Below, piece by piece: positions 54,309 through 64,000 of a stretch of DNA of 64,000 nucleotides (positions are counted from its first letter, which is position 1; each line of letters begins with the position of its first letter). The position numbers and the translations under genes are program-made. The notes below the pieces were generated by a model. The model saw nothing but the letters and a program-made list of their open reading frames with translations, was not told the origin of the DNA and did not search any database. The DNA is from Hemicordylus capensis. Taxonomy: Eukaryota; Chordata; Lepidosauria; Squamata; Cordylidae. The stretch spans positions 8,830,501 through 8,894,500 of the forward strand of contig NC_069669.1 in NCBI RefSeq assembly GCF_027244095.1, written 5' to 3'.

Positions 54309-55398
54309 CCTTACCGAGCCCAGGAATTACATCAAGCCATAAAAAGCCATGTTCTGACAGAGGCATTATCGCCCACCCTCCTTCCCCAGCGTGATCTTAG
54401 ATATTTGGTACAGACCAACGTTGTGCCTCGAGGTTCTCCAAGGGAGGCTAGTGCAAGCCCCTTATTAACCCCTTAACGATTTCCAGATGGGGTTAGAACT
54501 CCCCACCACCACCACCACTCAAAACCCTGTCGTCCTTTCCCCCTGACCATTTCAGCCCTTGCACTTGTTATCGGGAATGTCTGAGAAATGCCGGTTCACG
54601 AAGGTTAGAAACAAATCCCTCTTTCCTTTCAGGTTTTTTGTTTTTTTTTTAAAGTCTCCAGAGCCTCCCTGCGTCTCTCACACAATTCTCAGAGTGTTTG
54701 ATCATTTTGCCCCTTGACCCTCGCCGACTCCCTCCCACTTCAATTAGCCCAGGATTCGATGCTCAGCGCTCCTATTTACAAGGCGGCATAAAAGTTTCCC
54801 CCGACGGCCTTCTCTTTAAAAAAACAAAAAAACAGGGAGGGAGGGAAAACCCTTTAACAGTAGTGAGATAGATAATTTCTCTATAAATAAGTGAAAACGT
54901 CAAGAGGCCTGCTTCCTACAGAGCCCGCCAGCCACGGCCTCTCCGTTGTGTCAAAGGCAGGATTCCGCCGGAGCTGAACCGGTCTGAGGAAGAAGCCTCA
55001 TGCTTCTTCCGCTTCCAAAGAATCCATGTTCACTGTAGCACCAGCAATCCATGTGCGAGCTTAAAGTGGCAGCACAGAGTCCCACCTGCCCCCCACCAAC
55101 AGGAGGAAGGGAATCCTCCCCTCGAGGAAGCCAGGCACTCCCCCAGGGCAAAGAGCTAGGCATCCCCAGAAGACTGGCCGGGCACAGCCTTGCCCTCACT
55201 CTGTGGGATCCTGCCAGCCGAGACGCCGGCCACAAGGCCGCTGCCAGTTCCGCCAGCGTGGCCATCAGAGTGACAGAAGGAACGTGAGAAGGGATCCTGC
55301 TGGAACGGGTTGTGTGTGAGTGTAAACATCTGTACATCGGTGAGCAGGTGTTGCGGGGGAGTGTGGGGCTGGAGGAGACACGCCCCAGCCCCGGCCCG

Positions 55399-55682
55399 CT
55401 AAGAGATCTTGCAGTTGTTCCGCGAGCAGTTCTGGGGCGGGCTCTGGGGCGGACGGATGGACTTGGAGCGCTTCAGGCTGTTTCCTTTGCTGCTGCTCCC
55501 GCCGCCGCCGCCGCTGGCCAGGGAGTACGAGCGGCCGTGCATCATCACCGCGTTCATGCCGTTGGCCATCGAGAAGGACTTCAAGTGGCTCTTGATGGTG
55601 ACGGGGAGGGGCAGCTTGTCAATCAGGTGGACGGGCGTGCAGGAGACGATGGCGCGGCAGCAGAGGTCTTGCAAGCTGAACA
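55399..55682 (-). CDS. RAB40C: RAB40C last coding exon
   Basis: 284 nt after CCCTGCAG|, completing the split Val codon, then [19 protein letters not shown] to [10 protein letters not shown] and TAG. Carries the SOCS box and prenylation motif. The GGGGGSSS linker is slightly longer than in human. Confidence 0.96.
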
Positions 55683-58600
55683 CTGCAGGGAGGCAGAGGA
55701 AGAAGCACAGGGACAGGTGAGGTTCCTCCCCTCTGAGGCTGGATTTCCAGCGGGCGTTCTCAGCCGGGGGTCCCTGGATGTTGTCCGCTATCCCGACTGA
55801 AGCAATGCTGGGAGCTTCAGTCCAATATCTCAGGGGACCCGTGGCTGAGAAGCCCTGCTGTAGGAGGATCTAGCCAGGCTGACTCACTGCCACATCAGCC
55901 GTTTCTACATGCCAGCATCCAGTTCCAGCTATTTCTCCAGCCTTACTCGTTGCCATGAGATCAACCAAAATCCATAAATATTCCAAATCCGCAGTGCAGT
56001 TTTAAAGTACCTGCACCAATTCATTCCATCCGTCCTACAAAACAGCTGAACCCAGCTGCTGAATGGAGGAGGAAAAACCCTCCAACCAGCCGGAGCCTTG
56101 CCCACCATCACTTCCCCAGCCTCCCATCTTGCTTTTTACGAGCACACGATCACAAAAACAGGAGCGTGCACAGCTCCCAGACATGGGTAGGATGCTTGTC
56201 CTACCCAAACAACGATCGTGTGAACTAGCCAAATACCGAGCTAGATGACCAATGGGGTCTTAGTAGAAGGCAGCTTCCTAGGTTTCCCTGCCCAAAGTCT
56301 CCATGTGACCAGTTTTATACGGCAACATTCCTACAGTTCCCGCCATGTGTCTCGGCTTCAGTGCACACCCATTAGGGAGCTACGTTCTATTTCACAGATG
56401 GGGAATCAAAGCAGAGACGGAGGAATCTGCCCAAGGGAGCCTCAGAGCTGGGAATGAGCCCTGCTCTCCTCGTGAATCATATTCTGGCGCGCTAATCAGG
56501 TTTCTTGGGCCATTGTCAAAGTAATTAATGCCTCTCCACCACTGGCGGGCAAGAAGGCCGACTGGCTGGCTAAGTCATGTCTGCAGAAGACACACTGCAT
56601 ATCAATTCCCTTCCAGACAAAGCCCTCGAGACTGCAATTAAACGGGCAGAGGGCTTCCCTGCCTGAAAATTCAATGCAAGGGGACAAGCCCGGTCTAGAA
56701 GTGAGCAGACACGCTGCATGCCTCAGAGGAGAACGCATTCCAAGTGGACAAGTGTACTCGCCTCGGCAACCTGAAGCAAACAGGCCTGAACTCTGACCCC
56801 TTCCCACAGCTGGACCGAGACCCTAGGAGCAGAACTGCCTCGCACCCCTGAGAACCCAGGGCCACAGACCCCTGTCTAAGCAATCTGCCGGCATCCAAAC
56901 CTCTGCTCCGTGAAGCAGAACCGCCACTTGGAGGGTGGGGCACGCTTCCTCGGATGAGGTCCGACTCGGAGAGCTGGGGGAGAATCGTGCGTCCAACTTG
57001 CGCTGCTTCGTGGCTGCCAAACAGCTAGGGGTAATGAATGCCCTCCCACCAGGAGGTACATGGCAGAGAGATGCTGAGGTCAGCTCTGAACTCTGAGAGG
57101 CTGACCAGCATTTGGATGGCCAGTGACGCCACGCTTGCTTCGCGCCATCAGCCTATTGAAAGCGCTCCAGCTGCTTCCTGAAGAGACTGAAACCAGTTGA
57201 CCCTCATCTATACCCTTGCCTGGTATGCATCCCACCATGTTCCTGCACAGGTCTGGGCTGGCCACACGCCAGCAGGCCCTCTCCTAGCATGGAACAGAGA
57301 GAGCGCTTGGATGTGGGGCTCCAAGGTTTTCTCTGCCTTGCCTTTTATAATCTGCTTGCCACAGGCTGAGTACAAGAGGGAGTGATGCAAGCCAAACCCG
57401 TGGGCTGTTTTTCTGCGGCAGGGCATCTGTTTTGCATGCAGAAGGTGATTCCTGGCAGCATCTCCACTTGAGGCTGAGAAAGACTCCTGCCTGAAACCTT
57501 GGAGAGCTGCTGCCAGTCAGTGTGGACCTGGGCTGCTCAACTTCGGCCCTCCTGCAGATGTTGGCCTACAACTCCCAGCATCCCCAACCACAGTGGCCAG
57601 TAGCCAGGGATTATGGGAGCTTTAGGTCAACATCTGCTGGAGGGCCGAAGCTGAGCAGCCCTGGTGTAGACAATACTAAGCTTACATAGGAACATAGGAA
57701 GCTGCCATATATTGAGTCTGACCATTGGTCTATCTAGCTCAGTATTGTCTTCACAGACAGGCAGCAGCTTCTCCAAGCTTGCAGGCAGAAATCTCTCTCT
57801 GCCCTATCTTGGAGAAGCCAGGGAATGAACCTGAAACCTTCTGCTCTTCCCAGAGCGGCTCCATCCCGAGGGGAATATCTTACGGTGCTCACACTTCTAG
57901 TCTCCCTTTCATATGCAACCAGGGTGGACCCTGCTTAGCTAAGGGGACAAGTCATGCTTGCCACCACAAGATGGACCAATGGTCTGACTCTGTCCCCCCG
58001 CTCCAAAACAAGGCGGTTTGCTGTGAGAAAGAATTCCTTTTCCCCAGCAAGTATACCATGCCACCTACTGGCAGCAAAGGTCAACTGCACCCTCATGGGA
58101 AGAGCAGCAAGCTAGCTCTACCAGTCACAGCGTGTAAAAACCAGATGGACCCTTGATCTGGCTTGGTTTAAGGCACGTCCACGGGTTGGGCGCCTCCTCC
58201 AGTATCAAGCAGCTGGAAGCGACTCAGGAGGAGCAAAGCAGCAGGTTTCCTGGCAGGTTAGTGACCAGATTCCAAGTGCCTGCAGCTGGATTCTAGGACC
58301 TGGGCAGGCGTCGGCAGAAGCAGCAAAGCATCAGTCATGACTTTCCTGCTACAGTTCACGATGGCGACCTCTGCAGCGGTGCCTGCCAAGGCAGCATTTC
58401 TAGAAGCACTCCCTGTTCCATGTGGAAGGCCAGCTATGGGCAGAGCTGAGGAGGAGGAGATGCTGTGGAGAATCCAGATTTGTTGGACACTGGGGAGTAT
58501 TTCAGAACAAGGGAGCCTGCGTGAAGGAAGCAGCCTCCACTTGAATCAAGCTGCTGGCACTGAACCTTTTTTTGGGGGGGGCGGGAGGAACGGGACAGAG

Positions 58601-61600
58601 CAGCTTTCAAACGGCTTTCTGAACAAAAGCCAACAGGAACTGGGAAGCATCTTCTTTGGGGCAACTTAAGAGGGTCCTTAATGACATTTTCCACCGATTG
58701 GAGCGCAAGGAATACAGATTTTTTTTTCCCCACCTCCAATGCCAAAAGGCATATTCGGTGCTGTAGGGGTGGTCCATATGTTATGTCAACTCACAGTAAA
58801 TTGACTCACAGTAACTTTCATAATAGGTTGGGGCTAGTTACCATGAAGGGACTGGAGTAACCAGCAACTCCCATCCCTTCAGTCACGTCCCCATGTACAC
58901 AGGAAGCTGCCTTATACCGAATCAGACCATTGGGCCATCTAGCTCATTCTTGTCGACACTGACTAGCAGCAACTCTCTGAGGTTTCAGGCAGGCGTCTCT
59001 CCCAGTCCTACCTGGAGATGCTACCGGGGAGTGAACCAAGGACCTTCCACATGCAAAGCAGATGCTCTGCTACTGAGCTATGGCTCATCCCCAAGGGGTA
59101 TGTCTAAATGCAGACAGTGTGCATGTGTAGTTACCCCTCCAAATCCAAACTAAGGCAAACCCTGCTTAGCAAAGGACGCCATTTGTGCTCGCTGTTACAA
59201 GACCGGCTCGCTGCCTCCATAGATTAGCTGGGACATATACCGCGCCTTGCGACCGGTAGGAACAAGAGCGGGTGCTCACTGACCTCTGTTGGGCCTCCAG
59301 ATCTTCTCCATGCCGTGCCTCATCAGCACGATGCGAGAGAGCTCCGTGAAGGACTCGATCACATTGAAGTTGCACAAGGGGCTGACCTCAAAGAACGTCA
59401 TGCAGTTCTTCTCCGCGTAGGACCGGGCCTGCTCGGTGGGCACCTGCCGCTTGAAGGCCAGGTGGAGCCTGTTGCCAACCAGGATGCGAGGCACACCAGG
59501 AGCGTGCTTGAAGAGGAGAACACAGAGCCCCTTTAAGAACATCAGCAATTCCAGCCACACAGGCCCAGGTCCCAAGTATGCTTCTCATTTGGGGAGCAGA
59601 GCGCGTCCATTCAGTGGTCCCAAGTCCCGATCCACACCCCTGCAACTCTCTGGGTGCCTCAGTCTAGCTTAGGCCTGCTCAACCCAGCCCCACCCCCCCA
59701 GCTGTTTTTGGACTACAAGCCACAGCAGCCAATAGCCAGGGATTATGGGAGTTGTAGGCCAACATCTGCAGGAGGGCCGAAGTGGAGCAGCCCTGGTCGA
59801 GCTCCTCACAAGCCCACGGACTAATCCCTATTAGTCACAAAAACCAATGTGAACTGTAAAGACTGCAGATCTGGCCTCCCACAGAAAAGGGCACAAGCCC
59901 CTCTTTAGGAGACTTCCTGCGCTCCAAGCTGAACACTGCACTAGAGTGTAGGAAACTGGATGTCTGGATATGGCCAGTGTTGTATTCTTTGTGGCAGAGA
60001 TCCCCAGCTGTTGTTGACTACCACCCCCATCATCCTCAGCTGCCATGGGCTTTGGCTGGGGATTATGGGAGTGGTAGTGAACACCACCTAGGAATCCCCA
60101 TTACAGGGAGCCCTGGATGTGGCCTGAACCCAACGCCCTGCTGACTGGAAGCAAGGACAAGCCCTCATGTCCGCCATGGATTTCCATCCCTCCACACTCT
60201 GAACTCATGAGAACTAGAAGCATCGTTTCCTCTCGAGGCTAGGCAATTCCGACGGATAGGTTTTAGGCCCAATTCTCACCCAAGGAGATAAATTTGTATC
60301 TGGGCTCTATCCCTTCAGTTTGTTGCTAGCAGGGTGGTGGTGGTGGTGGGGAATCACAACTGAAAGTGCCTCCACACCCAACACACACCACCACAACAAC
60401 ACACCACACACACCACCACACCTAACACACACCACCACAACAAAACCAAACACACAGTCCCTGCACACAGGAAGATGGACATGTCAGGGAGAAGGATTCT
60501 AGCCTAGACTTCTCCCTGACCCACCAGCTTTATGATTCAGGGATTCTCTTTTGTGCTTGGGATGGAGGAGCTTTCAATCATGCAAACGCCTACTTACGAT
60601 CTGAGATGGTACAACCCAAGTACAGGTTTACCACCTGAGTGAGAACTAGAACAGAATGGCAGGACGCGCCTTTCCCCAACCAGGAATGGCTACTACTGTT
60701 CCCTTCTAAAGGCTGATCCCGCTCTCCCCCTGGGGTACATCAAAGGTTTCTTCAGAAACTGAGGCTCCTGTCAACATCACATCTCCTTTTGAAGCTGGGC
60801 TGTATGACAGACGCACAAAAGCAGGCAGCATTCTCTAGCTGGAAGCGTCTGCATCAACAGTAGAAATCCCAAGCTGGTTTTGTGGTAGGCAAACGGCCAT
60901 AAAGCTCAAGTTCACTTCCAACTAGATGTGGAACAGTGTGATGTAGTGGTAAGGGGCTCGGACTAGGACTGGGGAGACTCGAGTTCAAATCCCCCTTCAG
61001 TCATGAAACTCACTGGGTGGTTCTGGGCCAGTCACCTCTCTCTCAGGCTAACCTACCTCAGAGGATAAACATAACCATGTAGGAGCCTTGGAGGAAGAGC
61101 AGGATATAAATACAGTAAACTACCAACCAACATCAAAAGATTTAAGGTAACCCCAATCTGATGCCTGTCAGGCTTGCCTCATCTATTTCCTTGATCCATC
61201 GGTCTATGCCGTCAAAGGACCAGCGGTTGGTGATGTCGTATACCAAGAGGATTCCCTGCATGAAACAGAACACTGAGTTAGTGACTTTCACTTCAAACCT
61301 ACGTAGGAGAGACTGATAGAATACCTTGGTAAACGAGCAGAGTGCCTCATCAAGCCCCAATCATGGGTGAGGCAGGCTGGGCAGAGTCCCAGGCTGTTTG
61401 AGCCATGTGCATGTGTGGGGAGCCACCAACCCCCACTTCAGAAAATAAAGCTGCTGGCTAAGGGGTAGGCGCCATAAGACAAGCCCTGCTGGGTCAGGCC
61501 CAAGGAAGCCTATCTAGTCCAGCATCCTGTTTCACCCAGTGGTCCACCAGATGCCTCTAGGAAGCCCACAGGCAAGAGATGAAGGCACCCCTTCTTTCCT

Positions 61601-63417
61601 ACTGCTTCTCCCCTGCAACTTGTATTTAGAGGCATCATGCCTCCGAGCCTGGAGGCGGTCCCTGCAAGAGGGATTCCCAGAGGCTGTGGACTCCCTGCAT
61701 CCCCAGCTGCAATGGCCTTTGGCTGGGGGTTCTGGGAGTTGTAGTCAACAACTTCTGGGAATCCTGCCCACAGACAACAACGGTAGGCTCTGCCCCCGTG
61801 CCAAAAGCAGGTATCTGCTGTTAGCCCCCACAGCAGGAGGTGGTAAGTTTTGAGCATGCACTAGAAGTCGCCATCCACGGCGAGTTCTCTTGAGACAAAT
61901 GGCCAGGATGCTGCCCGACACTACCTGAATGACCATGCCTCAGAGAAGAACAAGGGGCTGATGCAGAGAGCTGTTCTAGCACACGGTTGGCCAATCTGCA
62001 GCATGGGTGACAGCAGCAGTGCAGGCAGGTGGAGTTTGCGGTGTGCCAAGGAAGGACCGCCTTAAGGGCTGGCCAGGGCACCAAAGCAGGTCTGACCACT
62101 GCCCAGCGTAGGAAGCCGGAGGCAAAACCTTTGCTAGGCAGAAAGATGATGGCATCATGCTCTGCAGCACACCAGGGGCGGTGTGCTCACCGACACTTCG
62201 GATGTGCCACTAGGCCGGCTTGCCAAGAAGGCTGGCAACCCCTATTTTAGGAGGCCACTCGGCAAGCTGCACTCTTCACTGGTTGGCAGAAATCCCGCTG
62301 GAAAACCAGGTGCATGTGGAGATACCGGCCTTGCTTTGGTTCTGCCTCAAGTGCCTGGCTTTAAGAGGTACTCCCAGCTGAGGGGAGCCAAGTGGCCACC
62401 AGTCCCCATTAGGGAGAGTTGCCAGGGACACTTGTACAGCAGAAGGCAGCCTCGTCCCTCTGGCTGCCCCTCCCAAGCGCCAAGTTGTTTGGGAGTCACA
62501 TTTTACCTATAAGCAGCATTAGCTGGTTCCATTGCCCTGTGCTCTACAGATGATAAAAGCTTGAGCCTTGACGTTTATTTCGCTGGAGCGTGAGTTTTGA
62601 CTAACACTAGCTGTGAACTTTTAACCAAAGAAAAGTCAGTCGATAGTAATGGATGTCTCAGAGTGATTATCTGGATTTCTTGGGCGGCAAGAGAGAATCT
62701 CTGCGGCCAACGGAACAAGTTTGCCCAGTCATCACTGGAACAACTCTGGTCCAAGCCAGACACAACATGCAGTCACATTTATCTTTCCTATTTATTCTTT
62801 AAAACCAGAAGCTGTCTCGGGGCTGCAGGTCAGGAACAGTAGGTGAGGGGCCATTCAACACTTTTCTTTGGGCCGTCAGACCCCTCATAATCACCTACTA
62901 CAGCTGGGGGAGGGGGAATACGACTCCCCAAATCTCCCCCACCCAGGAGAAAAGCAGCTGGGGAGGGGATTACTTTGAATGGGAAAGGGGCCAGAATGGA
63001 AAGGGTTTAGCAGCACCACCTGCTGTTCCTCCACTCACTCTCAGACCCTAGAACAGGGTTGCACAACCTTGGCCCTCCAGTTCTTGGACTACCATCCCCA
63101 TCACCCCCAGCCACAGTGGCCAATCTCCAGGATGATGGGAGTCGTAGTTCAACAGCTAGAAGGCCGAAGTTGTGCATCCTGCCTCTAAGCCTGGAGGTAG
63201 CTCACTGGTTCCTTCAAGCTTTTCCCGTGTTCTCCAAGATGTTAGCAAACCAATAAAGAACACTGGTAGCAAGAGGGGCCTTTGCACAAACCAACGTCTT
63301 TGCCGGGAGGGAGAACTGCCCAAAAGAAGCAAAGTAGTACTGGGGGCAATATTCACCTGAGCTCCTCTAGAGTAGGACCGAAAGATGGTACAGAACCTCC
63401 CTTGGCCAGATGTATCC
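55399..63417 (-). CDS. RAB40C: RAB40C (SOCS-box Rab GTPase), last four coding exons; 5' part off the right edge
   Basis: Exons 63417-63357, 61255-61178, 59506-59284 and 55682-55399 give about 214 codons, matching human RAB40C from Trp68 (split codon) to the end. Features: switch [22 protein letters not shown] (Ser where most Rabs have DTAGQ); [18 protein letters not shown]; atypical G4 loop VGNRLHL; SOCS box [20 protein letters not shown] with Cul5-box [14 protein letters not shown]; a Gly/Ser linker; C-terminal CKIS prenylation box. Family knowledge: Rab40 proteins act as Cullin-5 E3 substrate receptors and influence trafficking and cytoskeleton. Phases agree at all junctions. One intron has a GC donor. 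In tandem with WFIKKN1, as in human. Confidence 0.96.
55755..55858. mobile_element. Short palindromic MITE
   Basis: TTCTCAGCCGGGGGTCCCTG facing GGGGACCCGTGGCTGAGAA, 70 nt upstream of the last RAB40C exon. Confidence 0.65.
57418..57680 (+). repeat. tRNA-headed chimeric SINE split by a MITE
   Basis: GCATCTGTTTTGCATGCAGA, CTCCTGCCTGAAACCTTGGA, up to GTGTGGAC, then the MITE, then AATACTAAGCTTA. Lies in a RAB40C intron, facing an inverted copy at 57685-57975. Confidence 0.82.
57528..57663. mobile_element. hAT-like palindromic MITE (136 bp) in the SINE body
   Basis: CTGGGCTGCTCAACTTCGGC facing GCCGAAGCTGAGCAGCCCTG. Flanking 8-mers are GTGTGGAC (57520-57527) and GTGTAGAC (57664-57671). Confidence 0.9.
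57685..57975 (-). repeat. 5S/tRNA chimeric SINE, full length
   Basis: From ACATAGGAACATAGGAAGCTG to GCCACCACAAGATGGACC. Confidence 0.87.
58898..59215 (-). repeat. Chimeric SINE with tRNA and 5S heads
   Basis: CACAGGAAGCTGCCTTATAC, minus-strand ATAGCTCAGTAGCAGAGC (A box), and CTTTGCTAAGCAGGGTTTGC (5S box A). Ends 70 nt before the RAB40C exon 59284-59506. Confidence 0.83.
59284..59506 (-). CDS. RAB40C: RAB40C coding exon (G4/G5 region)
   Basis: 223 nt between CTTCAAG| and CAGAG|GTCAGT. Encodes [20 protein letters not shown] to [11 protein letters not shown], nearly identical to human. Confidence 0.96.
59670..59795. mobile_element. hAT-like palindromic MITE (126 bp)
   Basis: AGGCCTGCTCAACCCAGCCC and GGGCCGAAGTGGAGCAGCCC arms. 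Flanks GTCTAGCT (59662-59669) and GTCGAGCT (59796-59803) agree at seven of eight bases. Confidence 0.82.
60000..60118. mobile_element. hAT-like palindromic MITE, decayed
   Basis: GATCCCCAGCTGTTGTTGAC facing GAACACCACCTAGGAATCCC. Core CCCATCATCCTCAGC and GGGGATTATGGGAG. Confidence 0.6.
60119..60932. other. RAB40C intron stretch with a CA/CCA-rich tract
   Basis: Low-complexity ACACCACCACA tract at about 60375-60455; otherwise nothing recognised. Confidence 0.5.
60935..61120 (+). repeat. Sauria SINE, full length
   Basis: TGTGATGTAGTGGTAAGGGG (A box), CGAGTTCAAATCCCCCTTCA (B box), GGGCCAGTCACCTCTCTCTC, CTTGGAGGAAGAGCAGGATA. Ends about 60 nt before the RAB40C exon at 61178. Confidence 0.86.
61178..61255 (-). 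CDS. RAB40C: RAB40C coding exon with a GC donor
   Basis: 78 nt after CATGCAG|, phase 0, encoding [20 protein letters not shown] and IKEIDE. The donor reads GAG|GCAAGC: a GC-AG intron with an otherwise strong consensus. No in-frame GT site fits the protein. Confidence 0.95.
61468..61665 (-). mobile_element. L2/CR1-like LINE 3'-end fragment
   Basis: CATAAGACAAGCCCTGCTGG, TCTAGTCCAGCATCCTGTTT, GGTCCACCAGATGCCTCTAG, the reverse of the family 3' end. Confidence 0.75.
61668..61768. mobile_element. hAT-like palindromic MITE
   Basis: GGGATTCCCAGAGGCTGTGG facing CAACAACTTCTGGGAATCCT, core GGTTCTGGGAGTTGTAGTC. Confidence 0.65.
61770..63050. other. RAB40C intron stretch without recognised content
   Basis: No repeat or exon-like signal identified. 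Confidence 0.45.
63053..63186. mobile_element. hAT-like palindromic MITE (about 134 bp), CAGGGTTGCAC subtype
   Basis: CAGGGTTGCACAACCTTGGC facing GGCCGAAGTTGTGCATCCTG. No clean TSD. Confidence 0.75.
63357..63417 (-). CDS. RAB40C: RAB40C coding exon (switch II)
   Basis: 61 nt after CTGTTGCAG|. Completes the split Trp codon and encodes [20 protein letters not shown]; donor CAG|GTGAAT. Confidence 0.96.
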
Positions 63418-64000
63418 CTGCAACAGAAAAAGCAAATACAGAAAATCACACCTCAAGACCACCAGCATTCTACCCGGAGCGACACATCTGTTGCATCTGT
63501 CCACGTGTTAAAACAGGAACCACATTACTTTGGACAATGCTTTCCACTTGCTTATCAAAGCATCCCTGTCAGATGGATACCCCGTGTACAAGTTCACAGC
63601 TGTCATGTTCCTGGGACATGTTTCTGTGTGTGCCTGCTACTGGAGACAGGACTCGAGTATGACCCAAGTAGAAAGATGTGGAGAGAGAAAGAGGGGAAGG
63701 GCTGAAGACCGAACTCTGCCGTGGATTCACTGGGTAGCCCGGACCAAGTCATTAGCTCTCAGACCCATTTCCCCACTGAATGACAAGGACGCCTGACATA
63801 ACATGCTTGTTGTGAGAGTGCATGCAGATTATACAGAACCATGCGAGAGAATATGCACAAGCAATAGGTAACTCCTTAAAGGAACAGTTGCATGCCTATT
63901 TCTAAAGTTTTACCAGGTGTGCATCCATGGCCAGCCCTGGGATAAATAGTGTTCTTGCTAAGGTGTACCTTCACCCATTCGCCATGGTAACGGATGGAAG
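63418..64000 (-). other. RAB40C intron, up to the window edge
   Basis: The upstream coding exons (GTP-binding P-loop and effector region) are not present before position 64000. No repeat recognised. Confidence 0.6.

Larger units (their letters stand above)
52320..55398 (-). other. Probable RAB40C 3' UTR (about 3 kb)
   Basis: From the stop codon to the ATTAAA near 52335 the sequence holds almost no retroposons, in contrast to both sides, and ends like a vertebrate 3' UTR (GTACAGTAAATGTTGTC, TTTTTATATAAATTAAA on the minus strand). It includes a CpG-rich part (52690-53450), a GA run (53392-53415) and one MITE. The extent is inferred. Confidence 0.5.

Noticed and set aside
63960-64000. Possible next RAB40C exon at the right edge
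   Set aside because: Neither strand encodes the expected PYAYSNG or KTTTILLDG segments; the exon must lie beyond the window.

Overview
This is a vertebrate nuclear window, almost certainly from a squamate reptile (lizard or snake). The evidence is a set of intron-containing genes orthologous to a human 16p13.3 block, together with squamate-type repeats: Sauria SINEs, a chimeric 5S rRNA/tRNA-headed SINE, Bov-B LINE ends, L2-like LINE pieces and many short palindromic hAT-like MITEs. I cannot name the species.

Layout: MCRIP2 runs on the minus strand from exon 1 (8566-8617) off the left edge, with its start in a CpG island at about 7.3-9.2 kb. A tRNA-Gly(CCC) gene lies at 15609-15679. METTL26 is complete on the plus strand (six coding exons, 17420-28321, 204 codons). 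WFIKKN1 is complete on the minus strand (two coding exons, 38673-32303, 551 codons). RAB40C is on the minus strand with its last four coding exons (63417-55399) and a probable 3 kb 3' UTR; its first coding part lies beyond the right edge. Gene order, orientation and the tRNA between the divergent MCRIP2 and METTL26 agree with the human arrangement as I remember it (reversed in this window).

The four proteins do not form one pathway: a MAPK-regulated repressor-interacting protein, a putative SAM-dependent methyltransferase, a secreted multidomain protease inhibitor/GDF8-GDF11 antagonist, and a SOCS-box Rab GTPase that serves as a Cullin-5 substrate receptor. The block is ancient synteny, not an operon.

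Introns and intergenic DNA are largely a palimpsest of retroposons and MITEs, and most of the unusual structure is there: three independent MITE insertions at one 8-bp site of a SINE body, a 180-bp-arm fold-back inside WFIKKN1 intron 1 that abuts a half MITE, an unnamed repeat seen in three copies with a MITE-empty site, and several SINEs split by younger LINE pieces. I found no new protein-coding system. The long unassigned reading frames are CpG-island or antisense shadows, or LINE remnants.
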